The position numbers were made by a program, and so were the translations under genes. The notes beneath the pieces are model-generated. The model was given only the letters and a program-made list of their open reading frames with translations, was not told the origin of the DNA and made no database searches. Shown one piece after another: positions 34,000 through 42,729 of a stretch of DNA of 64,000 nucleotides. The stretch's first letter is position 1. Each line of letters starts with the position of its first letter. Source of the DNA: an uncultured Clostridia bacterium (GTDB lineage Bacteria; Bacillota; Clostridia; UBA1212; UBA1255). Where the stretch lies: the NCBI GenBank assembly GCA_904420095.1, contig CAJFUB010000002.1:36067-100066 (forward strand). Direction: 5' to 3'.

Positions 34000-35487
34000 A
34001 TGTCACAGCATATCATCGATCTATTCAACATCACAAAAAGCTACGGCGACACGGAAGTGATAAAGGACCTGACGCTCTATATCCGGAAAAACGAATTTAT
34101 TACGCTGCTCGGTCCGAGCGGCTGCGGCAAAACGACTACGCTGAGAATCATCAGCGGATTTGAAAAGCCGGATTCCGGACGCGTTCTGTTTGACAATGTC
34201 GATATCACCGACCTCCCTCCTCACAAGAGAAAGGTAAATACCGTATTTCAAAAATATTCCCTGTTTCCGCATATGAACGTTTATGAAAATATTGCATTCG
34301 GCCTCCGGATTAAGAAGCTTCCGGAAAAGCAGATTCGGGAAAAGGTCCGGGATGTGCTGGAGCTCGTGGAACTGAGCGGATTTCAGAAACGGATGCCGGA
34401 TTCTCTCAGCGGCGGTCAGCAGCAGCGAATCGCAATTGCCAGAGCTATCGTCAACGAGCCGGAGGTGCTTCTGCTAGACGAGCCGCTTGGAGCTTTGGAT
34501 CTGAAGCTCCGGAAGGAAATGCAGTTCGAGCTGAAAGCGATTCAGCAAAAAACGGGAATTACATTTATCTATGTAACCCACGATCAAGAGGAAGCGCTTA
34601 CGATGTCCGATACGATCGTTGTAATGAACAACGGCGTCATTCAGCAGATCGGCGTTCCATCCGACATTTACAACGAACCGGCCAACGCATTCGTCGCTCA
34701 ATTTATCGGAGAAAGCAATCTTCTTTCCGGCGTCATGCTCCGCGACTGCTTATGCGAGTTTGCGGGACGCCAGTTTGAATGCGTGGATACAGGCTTCGAT
34801 AAGGAAGAGGACGTAGACGTCGTCATTCGCCCCGAGGATATCCGCTTCAGCGCCCCGGAAGACGGCATGCTGAGGGGAACCGTCACCAGTACGCTTTTCA
34901 AAGGCGTTCATTACGAAATGATCGTTGAGGCAGACGGATTTCGCTGGAAGGTACACAGTACAAAAATGACGCCGCCCGGGACGGAGGTCGGGATGAATAT
35001 CGCGCCGTTCGACATTCAGATCATGCGGATCCCCTTCAATGTTCTGACCGGCTGGATTCTGCCGAAGAACCAGGTGGACATTGGAAATACGACGCTTGAA
35101 TACGCGCTTTCCTCCGGCAATCGGTCCGCCGCGGAATTTGAGGATGAAGAAACGGTAAACGTATATGTGCTGCCGCAGGATATCGAAGTGATCCTGCCCG
35201 CGGGGGCCACGCCGGCCTCCGGCAAGGAAAAGGCTTCCGTTCCGCCGGAGCAGGACGGCAAGACGGCGCCGGAAGACGAGAAAAACGTCTTCGAGGGAGA
35301 AGTAGAAACGTTCAAGTATAAAGGCGACGATTTCGAGCTCCAGGTAAAATGCGGCGATATCACGCTCGTCGTCCATACGTATCAAAAAGTCGCAATCGGC
35401 CAGAAAATCAAGCTCTATATTCCAAAGGACAAAATAAAAATCAAGAAGAGAGAGGAGATCAGCGAAATTGTCGAAGAGGATCAATAA
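34000..35487 (+). CDS. potA: Spermidine/putrescine ABC transporter ATPase with C-terminal extension
   Basis: 495 residues, against the usual 350-380. Walker [11 protein letters not shown]-loop [11 protein letters not shown], signature [14 protein letters not shown], Walker [13 protein letters not shown] and the switch VTHDQEEA are intact. The TOBE domain follows at about 240-365. Residues beyond 380 add an acidic linker ([14 protein letters not shown]) and a further TOBE/OB-like beta segment ([20 protein letters not shown]). The extension may bind a regulator or substrate; this is inference. Overlaps potB by 20 bases. Confidence 0.92.
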   Translation: MSQHIIDLFNITKSYGDTEVIKDLTLYIRKNEFITLLGPSGCGKTTTLRIISGFEKPDSGRVLFDNVDITDLPPHKRKVNTVFQKYSLFPHMNVYENIAFGLRIKKLPEKQIREKVRDVLELVELSGFQKRMPDSLSGGQQQRIAIARAIVNEPEVLLLDEPLGALDLKLRKEMQFELKAIQQKTGITFIYVTHDQEEALTMSDTIVVMNNGVIQQIGVPSDIYNEPANAFVAQFIGESNLLSGVMLRDCLCEFAGRQFECVDTGFDKEEDVDVVIRPEDIRFSAPEDGMLRGTVTSTLFKGVHYEMIVEADGFRWKVHSTKMTPPGTEVGMNIAPFDIQIMRIPFNVLTGWILPKNQVDIGNTTLEYALSSGNRSAAEFEDEETVNVYVLPQDIEVILPAGATPASGKEKASVPPEQDGKTAPEDEKNVFEGEVETFKYKGDDFELQVKCGDITLVVHTYQKVAIGQKIKLYIPKDKIKIKKREEISEIVEEDQ

Positions 35488-36325
35488 TGCATTAAAATGC
35501 GTGCCGGTTTATCTGTGGCTCGTTATTTTCACGGTCGTCCCTCTCCTGATGGTTTTCTTCTACGCGGTCTTTGAAGTCCACGCGGACGGGAGCGTTCATT
35601 TTACGATGACGTACCTGAAAGAGGCCGTCACGAATGGCCAATATCTTGACGCGATGCTGCGTTCTCTGGAATATGCTCTGATCAGTACAATAATATGTCT
35701 GATTATCGGCTATCCGCTGGCGTTTATTTTGGCAAATATGGAAGAACGTCGAAGAAACTTTGTAGCCGTTTTGTTTCTGCTGCCCATGTGGATGAATTTT
35801 CTGATTCGGACGTATGCCCTCGCCTCTCTGATCAACGAGCAGGGAATCATTACAAAATTTTTCCAGAAGCTGGGACTGATCTCCGGAAGCATCACCGGCA
35901 CAGAGGGCGCAATCATCATCGGAATGGTTTACAACTTCCTGCCCTTCCTGATTCTGCCCGTTTATACTTCGATCCTGAAAGTCGACCGCAGAGTAATCGA
36001 GGCCGCACGGGATCTCGGCGCGAATACGCTGACGGTATTTCGCCGAATTCTTCTGCCGCTGACCGTTCCCGGAATCATTTCCGGAATTACAATGGTTTTC
36101 GTGCCCTGTATTACAACGTTCGTAATTCCGCAGCTTCTGAACAATAAAGTCTGGACGATCGGAAGCCTGATCGAATTTCAAATCAACGGAAACGCCAACA
36201 GCTCCGGAGGCGTAAACAATATGGCCGCCGCAATTTCTTTCATATTAATGATTATTGTCTTTATCTGCATGTCGATCTTCAGCAGGTTCGATAACGACGG
36301 TGCGGAGAACGGAGGTTTGCTGTGA
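35468..36325 (+). CDS. potB: Spermidine/putrescine ABC transporter permease PotB
   Basis: 285 residues, six membrane helices. Starts at TTG 35468 inside the end of potA, ten bases after GAGGAG. The EAA loop, the ATPase contact, reads [20 protein letters not shown]. Cytoplasmic membrane import of polyamines together with PotC. Four-base overlap (GTGA) with potC indicates coupled translation. Confidence 0.9.
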   Translation: MSKRINNALKCVPVYLWLVIFTVVPLLMVFFYAVFEVHADGSVHFTMTYLKEAVTNGQYLDAMLRSLEYALISTIICLIIGYPLAFILANMEERRRNFVAVLFLLPMWMNFLIRTYALASLINEQGIITKFFQKLGLISGSITGTEGAIIIGMVYNFLPFLILPVYTSILKVDRRVIEAARDLGANTLTVFRRILLPLTVPGIISGITMVFVPCITTFVIPQLLNNKVWTIGSLIEFQINGNANSSGGVNNMAAAISFILMIIVFICMSIFSRFDNDGAENGGLL

Positions 36326-37098
36326 AATTTCTGAAGCGTTTCTATCTCGTCATCATACTGCTCTTTTTATACGCCCCGATCTTTGTAATGATCTTGTTTT
36401 CCTTTAACAGTGGAAAAACGCGCGCTGATTTTACTGGATTTTCCACGCAATGGTACGTTGAAATGTTCCAAAATAAAGAGATGCTCATCGCGCTGCGCAA
36501 CACGCTGCTCGTCGCGTTTTGCGCCTCTGTCATCGCCACGGTGCTCGGTACGTATATCGCTTTTATCATTGCAAAAATGTCCCCTATCAACAAAAGCATT
36601 TCCATGAAGCTTTTGAATATCCCGATGCTGAACGCTGAAATCATAACGGGCGTTTCTCTGATGTTTTTCTTCGTATTCCTGTCGTTTTCTCTGGGCTTTA
36701 CGACGCTGCTGATCGCGCATGTGATTTTCGACGTGCCGTATGTAGTGCTTTCGATCCTGCCAAGGATCCGCCAGATGAACAAAAGCGTTTACGAAGCAGC
36801 GTTAGACCTGGGCGCCACTCCGGCGCTTGCGTTCCGCAAGGTGATCCTGCCAGACATTCTGCCCGGCATCTTCTCTGGTGCGCTGCTGGCGTTTACGATG
36901 TCATTTGACGACTTTATCATCAGTTATTACACCTCGGGCCCCGGCTTCGTTACGCTTTCGGTATATATTAATACGATGACAAAGCGGGCGGTTCCGCTGA
37001 CAGTCAATGCACTTTCGACGTTCATCTTCGTCATGGTGTTTATCCTTCTGCTTATCACGAATTTAAGAAATAAAAAAACCACCAAGGAGGTCGCTTGA
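36322..37098 (+). CDS. potC: Spermidine/putrescine ABC transporter permease PotC
   Basis: 258 residues with six membrane helices, GTG start within the potB stop. The EAA loop is EAALDLGATPALAFRKVILPD, and the PotC-typical LAFTMSFDDFIISYYTSGPG is conserved. Partner of PotB. One base separates it from potD. Confidence 0.92.
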   Translation: MKFLKRFYLVIILLFLYAPIFVMILFSFNSGKTRADFTGFSTQWYVEMFQNKEMLIALRNTLLVAFCASVIATVLGTYIAFIIAKMSPINKSISMKLLNIPMLNAEIITGVSLMFFFVFLSFSLGFTTLLIAHVIFDVPYVVLSILPRIRQMNKSVYEAALDLGATPALAFRKVILPDILPGIFSGALLAFTMSFDDFIISYYTSGPGFVTLSVYINTMTKRAVPLTVNALSTFIFVMVFILLLITNLRNKKTTKEVA

Positions 37099-37099
37099 A

Positions 37100-38326
37100 A
37101 TGCGCAAATGTTCTTCCCTTTTTACCCGTATCTTTACGGTCGCGGCAGCCGTCGTCCTGCTGCTTAGCTGCGTTCCCGTAAGCGTCGGCGCCGCTAAGAC
37201 GAAGCTGTATGTTTTTAACTGCGGAGATTATATTGCGGATACAACAATCGAAAAATTCGAAACGGCATATCCGGAATATGAAGTCGTGTATGAGGTTTTC
37301 GACACAAACGAGGCAATGTATCAAAAGCTTGTCAGCAGCAACATTCCGTATGACGTGCTGATTCCGTCCGATTACATGATCGAACGTCTGATCAAGGAAA
37401 ACCGTCTGAAGGAAATCGATATGACGCAGTTGGAAAATTATCATTATATTGGGGAGGCGTATAAGAATACAAGCTATGATCCCGAAAATAAATATTCCGT
37501 TCCGTACATGTGGGGTACGCTCGGCATTCTCTACAATAAAGAAAAGGTCGATGATGTCGTCGACAGCTGGTCCATTCTCTGGAACGAAAAATATAAAGGA
37601 CAGATTCTGATGCTTGATTCCATGCGCGATTCCATGGCGGTGGCGCTGAAAAAGCTCGGCTACAGCATGAATACGACAAATGAGTCTGAGATTAATGAAG
37701 CGGCCCAGGCATTGATCGAGCAGAAACCGCTGGTGGCCGAATACGGCGTCGATATTCTGAAGGACAAAATGATTCAGGGCTCCTATGCGTTTACGGTCGC
37801 TTATTCCGGCGACGCGCTGTATATGCAGAATCAAAACGCTGAGCTGAACGGAGGAGAGTCCGTTTTGGAATACGTAATTCCGAAGGAAGGCAGCAATTTC
37901 TGGATTGATGCGATGTGCATTCCTACGACAAGCCAGAATACGGAAGGCGCCATGAAATTTATCGATTTTATGTGCTCCACGGAAATCGCATTTGACAACG
38001 TCGAATATATCGAATATTCCACGCCGCACACGGAGGCCCTGCAGCAGCTCGGCGACGAATATATCAACAACGCCATTTATAATCCGTCTGCCGAAATTCT
38101 GGAAAACTGCGATTCGTTCTATTATCTGGAGCCGGAAGTACAGGAGCTTTACAACAAAGCCTGGGAATCCGTGCGTCTGGCCTCTGCGACGCAGACAGAA
38201 TCGGATTCCGACGGCGGAAGCTGGAAGCTGATCGCCGGAATCGCCGTGGCGGCCGTCATCATCGTCGCAATCATCATTTTCGTTCTGTACAAAAAGAAAA
38301 TGAACCGCATCAAATACGAAGAGTAA
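37100..38326 (+). CDS. potD: Polyamine-binding protein PotD with C-terminal membrane anchor
   Basis: 408 residues. A cleavable signal (TVAAAVVLLLSCVPVSVGA) precedes a type I solute-binding fold: LYVFNCGDYIADTTIEKFE, PYDVLIPSDYMIERLI, VPYMWGTLGILYNKEKVD and FWIDAMCIPTTSQN. The usual Gram-positive lipobox is poor (LLSC, then AxA-like VGAA), and instead a C-terminal helix (LIAGIAVAAVIIVAIIIFVLY) with KKK follows the binding domain after a Ser/Asp/Gly linker. So the receptor is tethered by a transmembrane tail rather than a lipid. Ligand polyamine is inferred from operon and family. Confidence 0.88.
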   Translation: MRKCSSLFTRIFTVAAAVVLLLSCVPVSVGAAKTKLYVFNCGDYIADTTIEKFETAYPEYEVVYEVFDTNEAMYQKLVSSNIPYDVLIPSDYMIERLIKENRLKEIDMTQLENYHYIGEAYKNTSYDPENKYSVPYMWGTLGILYNKEKVDDVVDSWSILWNEKYKGQILMLDSMRDSMAVALKKLGYSMNTTNESEINEAAQALIEQKPLVAEYGVDILKDKMIQGSYAFTVAYSGDALYMQNQNAELNGGESVLEYVIPKEGSNFWIDAMCIPTTSQNTEGAMKFIDFMCSTEIAFDNVEYIEYSTPHTEALQQLGDEYINNAIYNPSAEILENCDSFYYLEPEVQELYNKAWESVRLASATQTESDSDGGSWKLIAGIAVAAVIIVAIIIFVLYKKKMNRIKYEE

Positions 38327-38384
38327 AAGGACGCTCGCTGCAAAAATGCAGATAAATTTTTTAATGATGAAGCAGTAAAAAGAT

Positions 38385-38414
38385 GGTAAGCACGAAAATG
38401 CTTACCGTTTTTTT
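38385..38414 (+). terminator. Terminator of the pot operon
   Basis: Perfect hairpin GGTAAGCA-CGAAAA-TGCTTACC (38385-38406) followed by G and eight T. Lies 58 bases after the potD stop. Confidence 0.92.
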
Positions 38415-38539
38415 TGTATTCCTATGAAAAAATGCCTGTCGTAAGGCAAGCTCTTGCCGGCATGCGCTCCCCTCCCCTTCACGGCCTGAGTTTTCTCTGT
38501 TTTATTGAAAACTGACAATGAAATTTGGAAGAGAAGATT

Positions 38540-38570
38540 TTTTTACTATCCTGCCGTGAGAAAGTAAAAA
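38540..38570. repeat. 31-base palindromic element, copy 1
   Basis: TTTTTACT, 15 bases, AGTAAAAA: eight-base perfect arms. The second copy at 38642-38672 has identical arms and the same total length but a different centre. Confidence 0.6.
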
Positions 38571-38584
38571 TACAGTGTCGGAGA

Positions 38585-38623
38585 ATAAAAAAAACGATTG
38601 GCAAAGTCTTTTTGCCGATCGTC
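38585..38623 (-). terminator. Terminator of the DUF4838 transcript
   Basis: Minus-strand hairpin ACGATCGGCAAA-AAGAC-TTTGCCAATCGT (38622-38594, one G-T pair) followed by eight T. Lies about 150 bases after the DUF4838 stop. Confidence 0.85.
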
Positions 38624-38641
38624 GCTCGCTCTTTCAGGACA

Positions 38642-38672
38642 TTTTTACTAAGCCGCGGCTGGCAAGTAAAAA
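38642..38672. repeat. 31-base palindromic element, copy 2
   Basis: TTTTTACT, 15 bases (GC-rich, AAGCCGCGGCTGGCA), AGTAAAAA. Starts exactly 102 bases after copy 1, with the strong terminator hairpin lying between the two. Confidence 0.6.
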
Positions 38673-38710
38673 CGGGTGCTCTGTGCACGACCTTCGCATT
38701 TCTGCAAACA

Positions 38711-38747
38711 GGCCGCACCCTTTCCCCAAGGAGTGCGGCCCGTTTTT
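38711..38747 (+). terminator. Second terminator-like hairpin, plus orientation
   Basis: GGCCGCAC (38711-38718) pairs with GTGCGGCC (38733-38740), followed by CG and five T. No gene on the plus strand ends here, so it is either a backup for pot read-through or part of a bidirectional stop for the convergent DUF4838 gene. Confidence 0.6.
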
Positions 38748-38776
38748 CTAAGCGTTTGCGCCTCTGATTCGTTTTT

Positions 38777-40603
38777 TCAGTTGTTCCACGGGATCGGATT
38801 TCCTTCACTAAAGTAAGATACGCCCAATTCTCCGCAATCGTTGTTGAAGGCGGCAGCCAGCGCCTCGTAATTTTCCTCGTCAGAAAATTCCCCTCGCTTT
38901 GATAGCATCTTATAATACCGGTACTGCAGTTCAGAACGCCGCACGTGCAGAAGCGCCGTTTCGTCGTCCTCTGCGGCGGCAACCGCATCCGCCCACAAGG
39001 CGTCCAGCTCCGCCAGCATTTCATCCGTGATCAGTCCCTGGAAAATATCAACCGCATTTGAAACAAGATTAAACTCTCTGTTATGATCCAGCACAAGGCC
39101 GTGAAGGATGTCCAGATATTCGCCCACCTTGGCGCCTCCGCCGCCATAATAGGCATTCAGAAATTCCTGCTTATGCTGTTCCAGATCGGTGTAAGGATCC
39201 CATAAGAGCTTTGCAAGCAAATAGGACCGCAGCATGCCGAATTCCCCGCTGACGGGATCCTGATAATTGCCCTGAGCAAAAACGCCCTTGATTCCCTTTT
39301 CATAGAAATACTGCGCGTTTTTCTGGAGACGCTCCATATTCGGCATGGGGCACAGATATTGCGCAAAATTTGTCGTGTAATCCCATACGTACAAATTAAA
39401 GCCTGCTTCCAGCCACTTTTCTATGTTCTCTACCGCGGAAGCATTCGCAGGGCACTCCGTAAGCGCATGCGGCGCGCAGCTGCTGATGCAGTACCGAACA
39501 ATCACGTTCTCCGCAGGCTTCAGGTTGCGCGGAGGCAGAGCAGAGAATTGATAGGCAAGCGTCTCAAAAATCACATCCGGGAATTCATCCTTCAATTCTT
39601 CCGCCACGCGGTTTACAAACCAGATCAGCGTTCCGGAATAGGAACGTTCCTGACGGTTGATCTGTTTGCAGTTTTCGCATGTGCAGTACGACTCAATAAC
39701 ATAGCTGTCGTTCTGAGAAATGGGGACGACCTTTGAATCAGGATTCTCCTTCATCCATTCACGAATCTGATTGACAACGATCTGGAAGACGTCCTCATTG
39801 GTAAGGCACAACTGGCTGTACAGGAATTCCGAGGTTCTTTTCCCGTTGATCTCTGAAAAATACTCAGGATGGCTTTCAAAATACTTGTCCACAGGCACCA
39901 GCATTTCAAAATTATGCACATGCTGCGGCCCCGCATTTGAAATTCCGCCGCCCCACTCCGGCGAAATCGACCTTCCCAGGGTTCTGTTGAACAGATTAAA
40001 GCAGCTGTTCACGCGCTGTTTTACGCTCCATTCCTCGTCAAAGGCGCACGCCCAGAAAACATCGCGGAAGGAAAAAGCAGGCCTCTGGCTGTCGCGATAG
40101 TCGGCGTCGATCAGGATCGTTTCCAGTTTGGGCACCGTTTCGCAGTCGGGAGCAAAGAAGCGGCAGCCCAGCGACTCCAGAAAACCGTACACGCCGTAAA
40201 GCGTGCCTCTTCCGCTGCCCCCGGCAATCACAAGGGTAAAATCCTTCACCAGTACGGTATAGCCTTCTTCCCCCATCCAGTCCCAGTCAAAATCGCCGTA
40301 TACGTCCCGCGCGGTCTGTCCGATTACAATTTCATGCCCGGAGGGCGCGGACGTATCATCCGTAATTTCCAGAGAGCAGCCTGACATCGATTTGATGTAT
40401 TTTTGCAGCTCGTTTGCCGCCGTCACCTCGGAAGCAGAGGCTTCCGAGGACAGTACGATCTGATATTTACTCATTTCATCTTTTACAAGTAAGTTTCTGC
40501 CATTTTCCATATCCGGCAGACTGCTTGGATCTTTACATCCGTTCATCATTCCGCACACTCCAATCAGTATTATCGCTAGAATCCACAAGATATGACGCTT
40601 CAT
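38777..40603 (-). CDS. DUF4838 domain lipoprotein, glycosidase-like
   Basis: 608 residues. Lipobox MMNGCKD gives a surface lipoprotein. Residues about 40-150 resemble the alpha-glucuronidase N-terminal-type domain (SEVTAANELQKYIKSMSG, HEIVIGQTARDVYG, GGSGRGTLYGVYGFLE), and 160-480 form the DUF4838 barrel-like domain (TSEFLYSQLCLTNEDV, YCTCENCKQINRQE, LNLYVWDYTTNF-like stretch). Related proteins occur in glycan-use loci of gut bacteria. Activity unproven. The start ATG overlaps the stop of the surface protein gene (ATGA), so they form an operon. Confidence 0.78.
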   Translation of the reverse strand: MKRHILWILAIILIGVCGMMNGCKDPSSLPDMENGRNLLVKDEMSKYQIVLSSEASASEVTAANELQKYIKSMSGCSLEITDDTSAPSGHEIVIGQTARDVYGDFDWDWMGEEGYTVLVKDFTLVIAGGSGRGTLYGVYGFLESLGCRFFAPDCETVPKLETILIDADYRDSQRPAFSFRDVFWACAFDEEWSVKQRVNSCFNLFNRTLGRSISPEWGGGISNAGPQHVHNFEMLVPVDKYFESHPEYFSEINGKRTSEFLYSQLCLTNEDVFQIVVNQIREWMKENPDSKVVPISQNDSYVIESYCTCENCKQINRQERSYSGTLIWFVNRVAEELKDEFPDVIFETLAYQFSALPPRNLKPAENVIVRYCISSCAPHALTECPANASAVENIEKWLEAGFNLYVWDYTTNFAQYLCPMPNMERLQKNAQYFYEKGIKGVFAQGNYQDPVSGEFGMLRSYLLAKLLWDPYTDLEQHKQEFLNAYYGGGGAKVGEYLDILHGLVLDHNREFNLVSNAVDIFQGLITDEMLAELDALWADAVAAAEDDETALLHVRRSELQYRYYKMLSKRGEFSDEENYEALAAAFNNDCGELGVSYFSEGNPIPWNN

Positions 40604-41697
40604 GACTTCGATTTTCCTTTTTTTCTGACGACGGCGATTACAACGACCAGCACGACGATGACGGCTGCGCCTGCGGCAATTCCGATGATCAGGCCGGTGT
40701 GATCTGATTCGTCAGCGCCCGTTGCCGTCCCTGTGGCTGCAGCCGCCGTCCTGCGCGGTGTCGCCGGCTTGCTGCTTTCAGAGGGTGTTTCCGGAGTCGC
40801 TTCCGAGGTTGCTTCTGCCGTCTCGGCCGGCGTGGTCTGCGGCGCCTCCGTCGCGTCGGAAGCTGTGAAGCTTAACGAAACGTTTCTAAAGTCCGCGCTG
40901 ACGTCTCTGACCGCGACGCCGGCAAAGAAGTTTTCGGCTACCAGACGCGCTTTATCGGTCTTGAAAACCTCGTTGCCCTGGGCGTCCTTCACTGTAGCGG
41001 TTTTATAATACGTGAAATCCAGATATTCAAAAATTTCCGTATCAAAATCTTCCTCATATTCTCCCGCGTCTGCCATTTCGACCGTGGCAAGCAGCGCGTC
41101 GTTTACATATACTTCCGCCTTTTGCCCATCGTCCTTGATGCGGATCGGCACAAATTTTTGCCAATCGATGCCCTCGATCATAAAGTCGTGATAAACGGAA
41201 GAAATTCCCCATGTGCTGTCGCTGTCCTGCGTCTTAATCGACAGCCGGATGCCGCCCTCGATCGGCGACAGCACGATACCCGTCGCACCGATTGACGACA
41301 TTTCGCCCTGGCCGCCCTTCTCTACGTGGAAATCCCATTCATACAGGGCAAAAATATTACCCGTGCGAAAGCAGACGCCGATGTTCGTGCTCAGGCTGTT
41401 CGTTCTCAGATCCGCGGTAAATTCGCTGGGAGACGTAATCTCATCATAAGAAAGAATCGCGTACAATCCGCCCACTTCAATATATTTTCCTTCCTCGTCT
41501 TCCTCGATTCGCCCATACGAATTGGCATTAGCGGCCTTCGGCTCCCACCAGGAAGCAAAATCCGCAGTTTCCAGCAAATCCGTACCGGCTTCATCTTCTT
41601 CGATGCCTCCGGTCTGAACCGTCTCTGCGAAAACGGTTCCCGTACTGATCAAAGCGGCCAGCAGAAGGGCCGCAAACAAAAAGGTCATTTTTTTCAT
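40600..41697 (-). CDS. Surface protein with concanavalin-like domain and C-terminal membrane helix (paralogue 1)
   Basis: 365 residues. Signal peptide MKKMTFLFAALLLAALISTGTVFA; a roughly 220-residue beta-sandwich of the DUF1080/LamG kind with LYEWDFHVEKGG, SIGATGIVLSPIEGGIRL, DDGQKAEVYVNDALLATVE and YYKTATVKDAQGNEVFKTD; a Thr/Pro/Glu linker; then a membrane helix (LIIGIAAGAAVIVVLVVVIAVV) and RKK. No TGD-type sorting motif. It is clearly paralogous to the gene at 42724-43746, on the other side of the AraC regulator. Coupled to the DUF4838 gene. Probably a carbohydrate-binding surface protein. Confidence 0.78.
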   Translation of the reverse strand: MKKMTFLFAALLLAALISTGTVFAETVQTGGIEEDEAGTDLLETADFASWWEPKAANANSYGRIEEDEEGKYIEVGGLYAILSYDEITSPSEFTADLRTNSLSTNIGVCFRTGNIFALYEWDFHVEKGGQGEMSSIGATGIVLSPIEGGIRLSIKTQDSDSTWGISSVYHDFMIEGIDWQKFVPIRIKDDGQKAEVYVNDALLATVEMADAGEYEEDFDTEIFEYLDFTYYKTATVKDAQGNEVFKTDKARLVAENFFAGVAVRDVSADFRNVSLSFTASDATEAPQTTPAETAEATSEATPETPSESSKPATPRRTAAAATGTATGADESDHTGLIIGIAAGAAVIVVLVVVIAVVRKKGKSKS

Positions 41698-41806
41698 AAC
41701 AATTCTCCTTTTCTCCTTTTTACTTTATTTTATCCAATATCCGGTTTGTCCCATAGAGTAATATTATCTGATTATTGGAATATCTTTGCATTTAAGCCTT
41801 TTTCTG

Positions 41807-41835
41807 TTGACTTGGTCCGGCAGATTCCATAAAAT
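41807..41835 (+). promoter_or_regulatory. Promoter of the AraC-family regulator
   Basis: TTGACT (41807-41812), 17-base spacer, TAAAAT (41830-41835), only 19 bases before the ATG, so the transcript leader is just long enough for the GAGGTGA ribosome site. The divergent interval also contains two TCCAATA-type half-sites in opposite orientation near 41734-41741 and 41773-41780 that could bind the regulator. Confidence 0.6.
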
Positions 41836-41853
41836 GAAACGCGAGGTGACGAT

Positions 41854-42729
41854 ATGAACAGTGATTCCGTTTATGAAGAAATTCCGTTTGAAGATGCCAT
41901 GTTTCCCATCCGGCTTCTGCAAAACAAGCGGATTACGCCCGATACGCCAGAGAAGGAAGCTTTAACATGGCACGAACAAATTGAGATTCTTTACTTTCAC
42001 TCCGGAAGCGCCGCCGTTACCTGCGGCACGCGCAAATACGTTACGGTCCCGGGTGAAATCTATATTATCAATCCGTATGAAATTCATGACGTTGCCTATT
42101 ACGGGGGAACGCTGGTATTCGACTGCATTATGGCGGATCCCAGAATTTATCACGGAGCGCAGGACGAGGTCTGTGAGATTAAATACATGTCCCAGATTGA
42201 AAACCGCAAAATCTGTTTTAACAATAAAATTTCTTCTTCGGGGGAGCCGGCTGCTATTATCACGGAGCTGCTAAAGGAATACCAGCAAAAGCAGCCGGCA
42301 TACGAATTAAAAGTCAAAAGCCTGATCCTGAATTTTTTTGCCTGGCTCTTCCGCCACGAAGTCAACGAGAAGCACACGAAAGACGAAATTCTAAGAACGA
42401 CGCAGAAATTCGACAAACTGAGAAATGCGTTTTCTTATATATACGATCATTACAACGAAGAAATCAATTTGTCCGAGCTGGCCGGGAGCTGCAATTTCAA
42501 TCTTTCTCATTTCTGCCGGCTGTTCAAGTCCGTAACCGGTCAGACGGCCGTTCAATATATCAACGAGGTCCGTATGCTCAAAGCAGAGCTTCTGCTTCGA
42601 ACCACGAACCTCGGGGTGGCTGAAATCGCCGGCAGGGTCGGATATACGGATCCCTGCTATTTCAACAGATGCTTTAAACGGTACTTTCACGCAACTCCTT
42701 TGGAAATGCGCAGCAAGCCGGATTTATAA
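41854..42729 (+). CDS. AraC-family transcriptional regulator
   Basis: 291 residues. N-terminal cupin-like sensor (HEQIEILYFHSGSAAVTCG, GEIYIINPYEIHDV) and a C-terminal double HTH (residues about 190-288: INLSELAGSCNFNLSHFCRLFKSVTG, then LGVAEIAGRVGYTDPCYFNRCFKRYF). It is divergent from the surface protein/DUF4838 pair and its stop overlaps the end of the second paralogue by six bases. Sugar-responsive control of this cluster is inferred from position. Confidence 0.88.
   Translation: MNSDSVYEEIPFEDAMFPIRLLQNKRITPDTPEKEALTWHEQIEILYFHSGSAAVTCGTRKYVTVPGEIYIINPYEIHDVAYYGGTLVFDCIMADPRIYHGAQDEVCEIKYMSQIENRKICFNNKISSSGEPAAIITELLKEYQQKQPAYELKVKSLILNFFAWLFRHEVNEKHTKDEILRTTQKFDKLRNAFSYIYDHYNEEINLSELAGSCNFNLSHFCRLFKSVTGQTAVQYINEVRMLKAELLLRTTNLGVAEIAGRVGYTDPCYFNRCFKRYFHATPLEMRSKPDL

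Larger units (their letters stand above)
38415..38776. other. Gene-free stretch between convergent potD and DUF4838 genes
   Basis: About 360 bases with no credible reading frame. It holds a nested hairpin (ATGCC...GGCAAG-CT-CTTGCC-GGCAT, about 38432-38463) with a T6 tail on the minus strand; a strong minus-strand terminator (38585-38623); a plus-strand hairpin with T5 (38711-38747); and two 31-base elements of the form TTTTTACT-N15-AGTAAAAA at 38540-38570 and 38642-38672. Apart from transcription termination its role is unknown. Confidence 0.7.

Noticed and set aside
38479..39024. Minus-strand reading frame extending from the DUF4838 gene into the intergenic region
   Set aside because: Different frame from DUF4838, crosses two terminators, low-quality composition.
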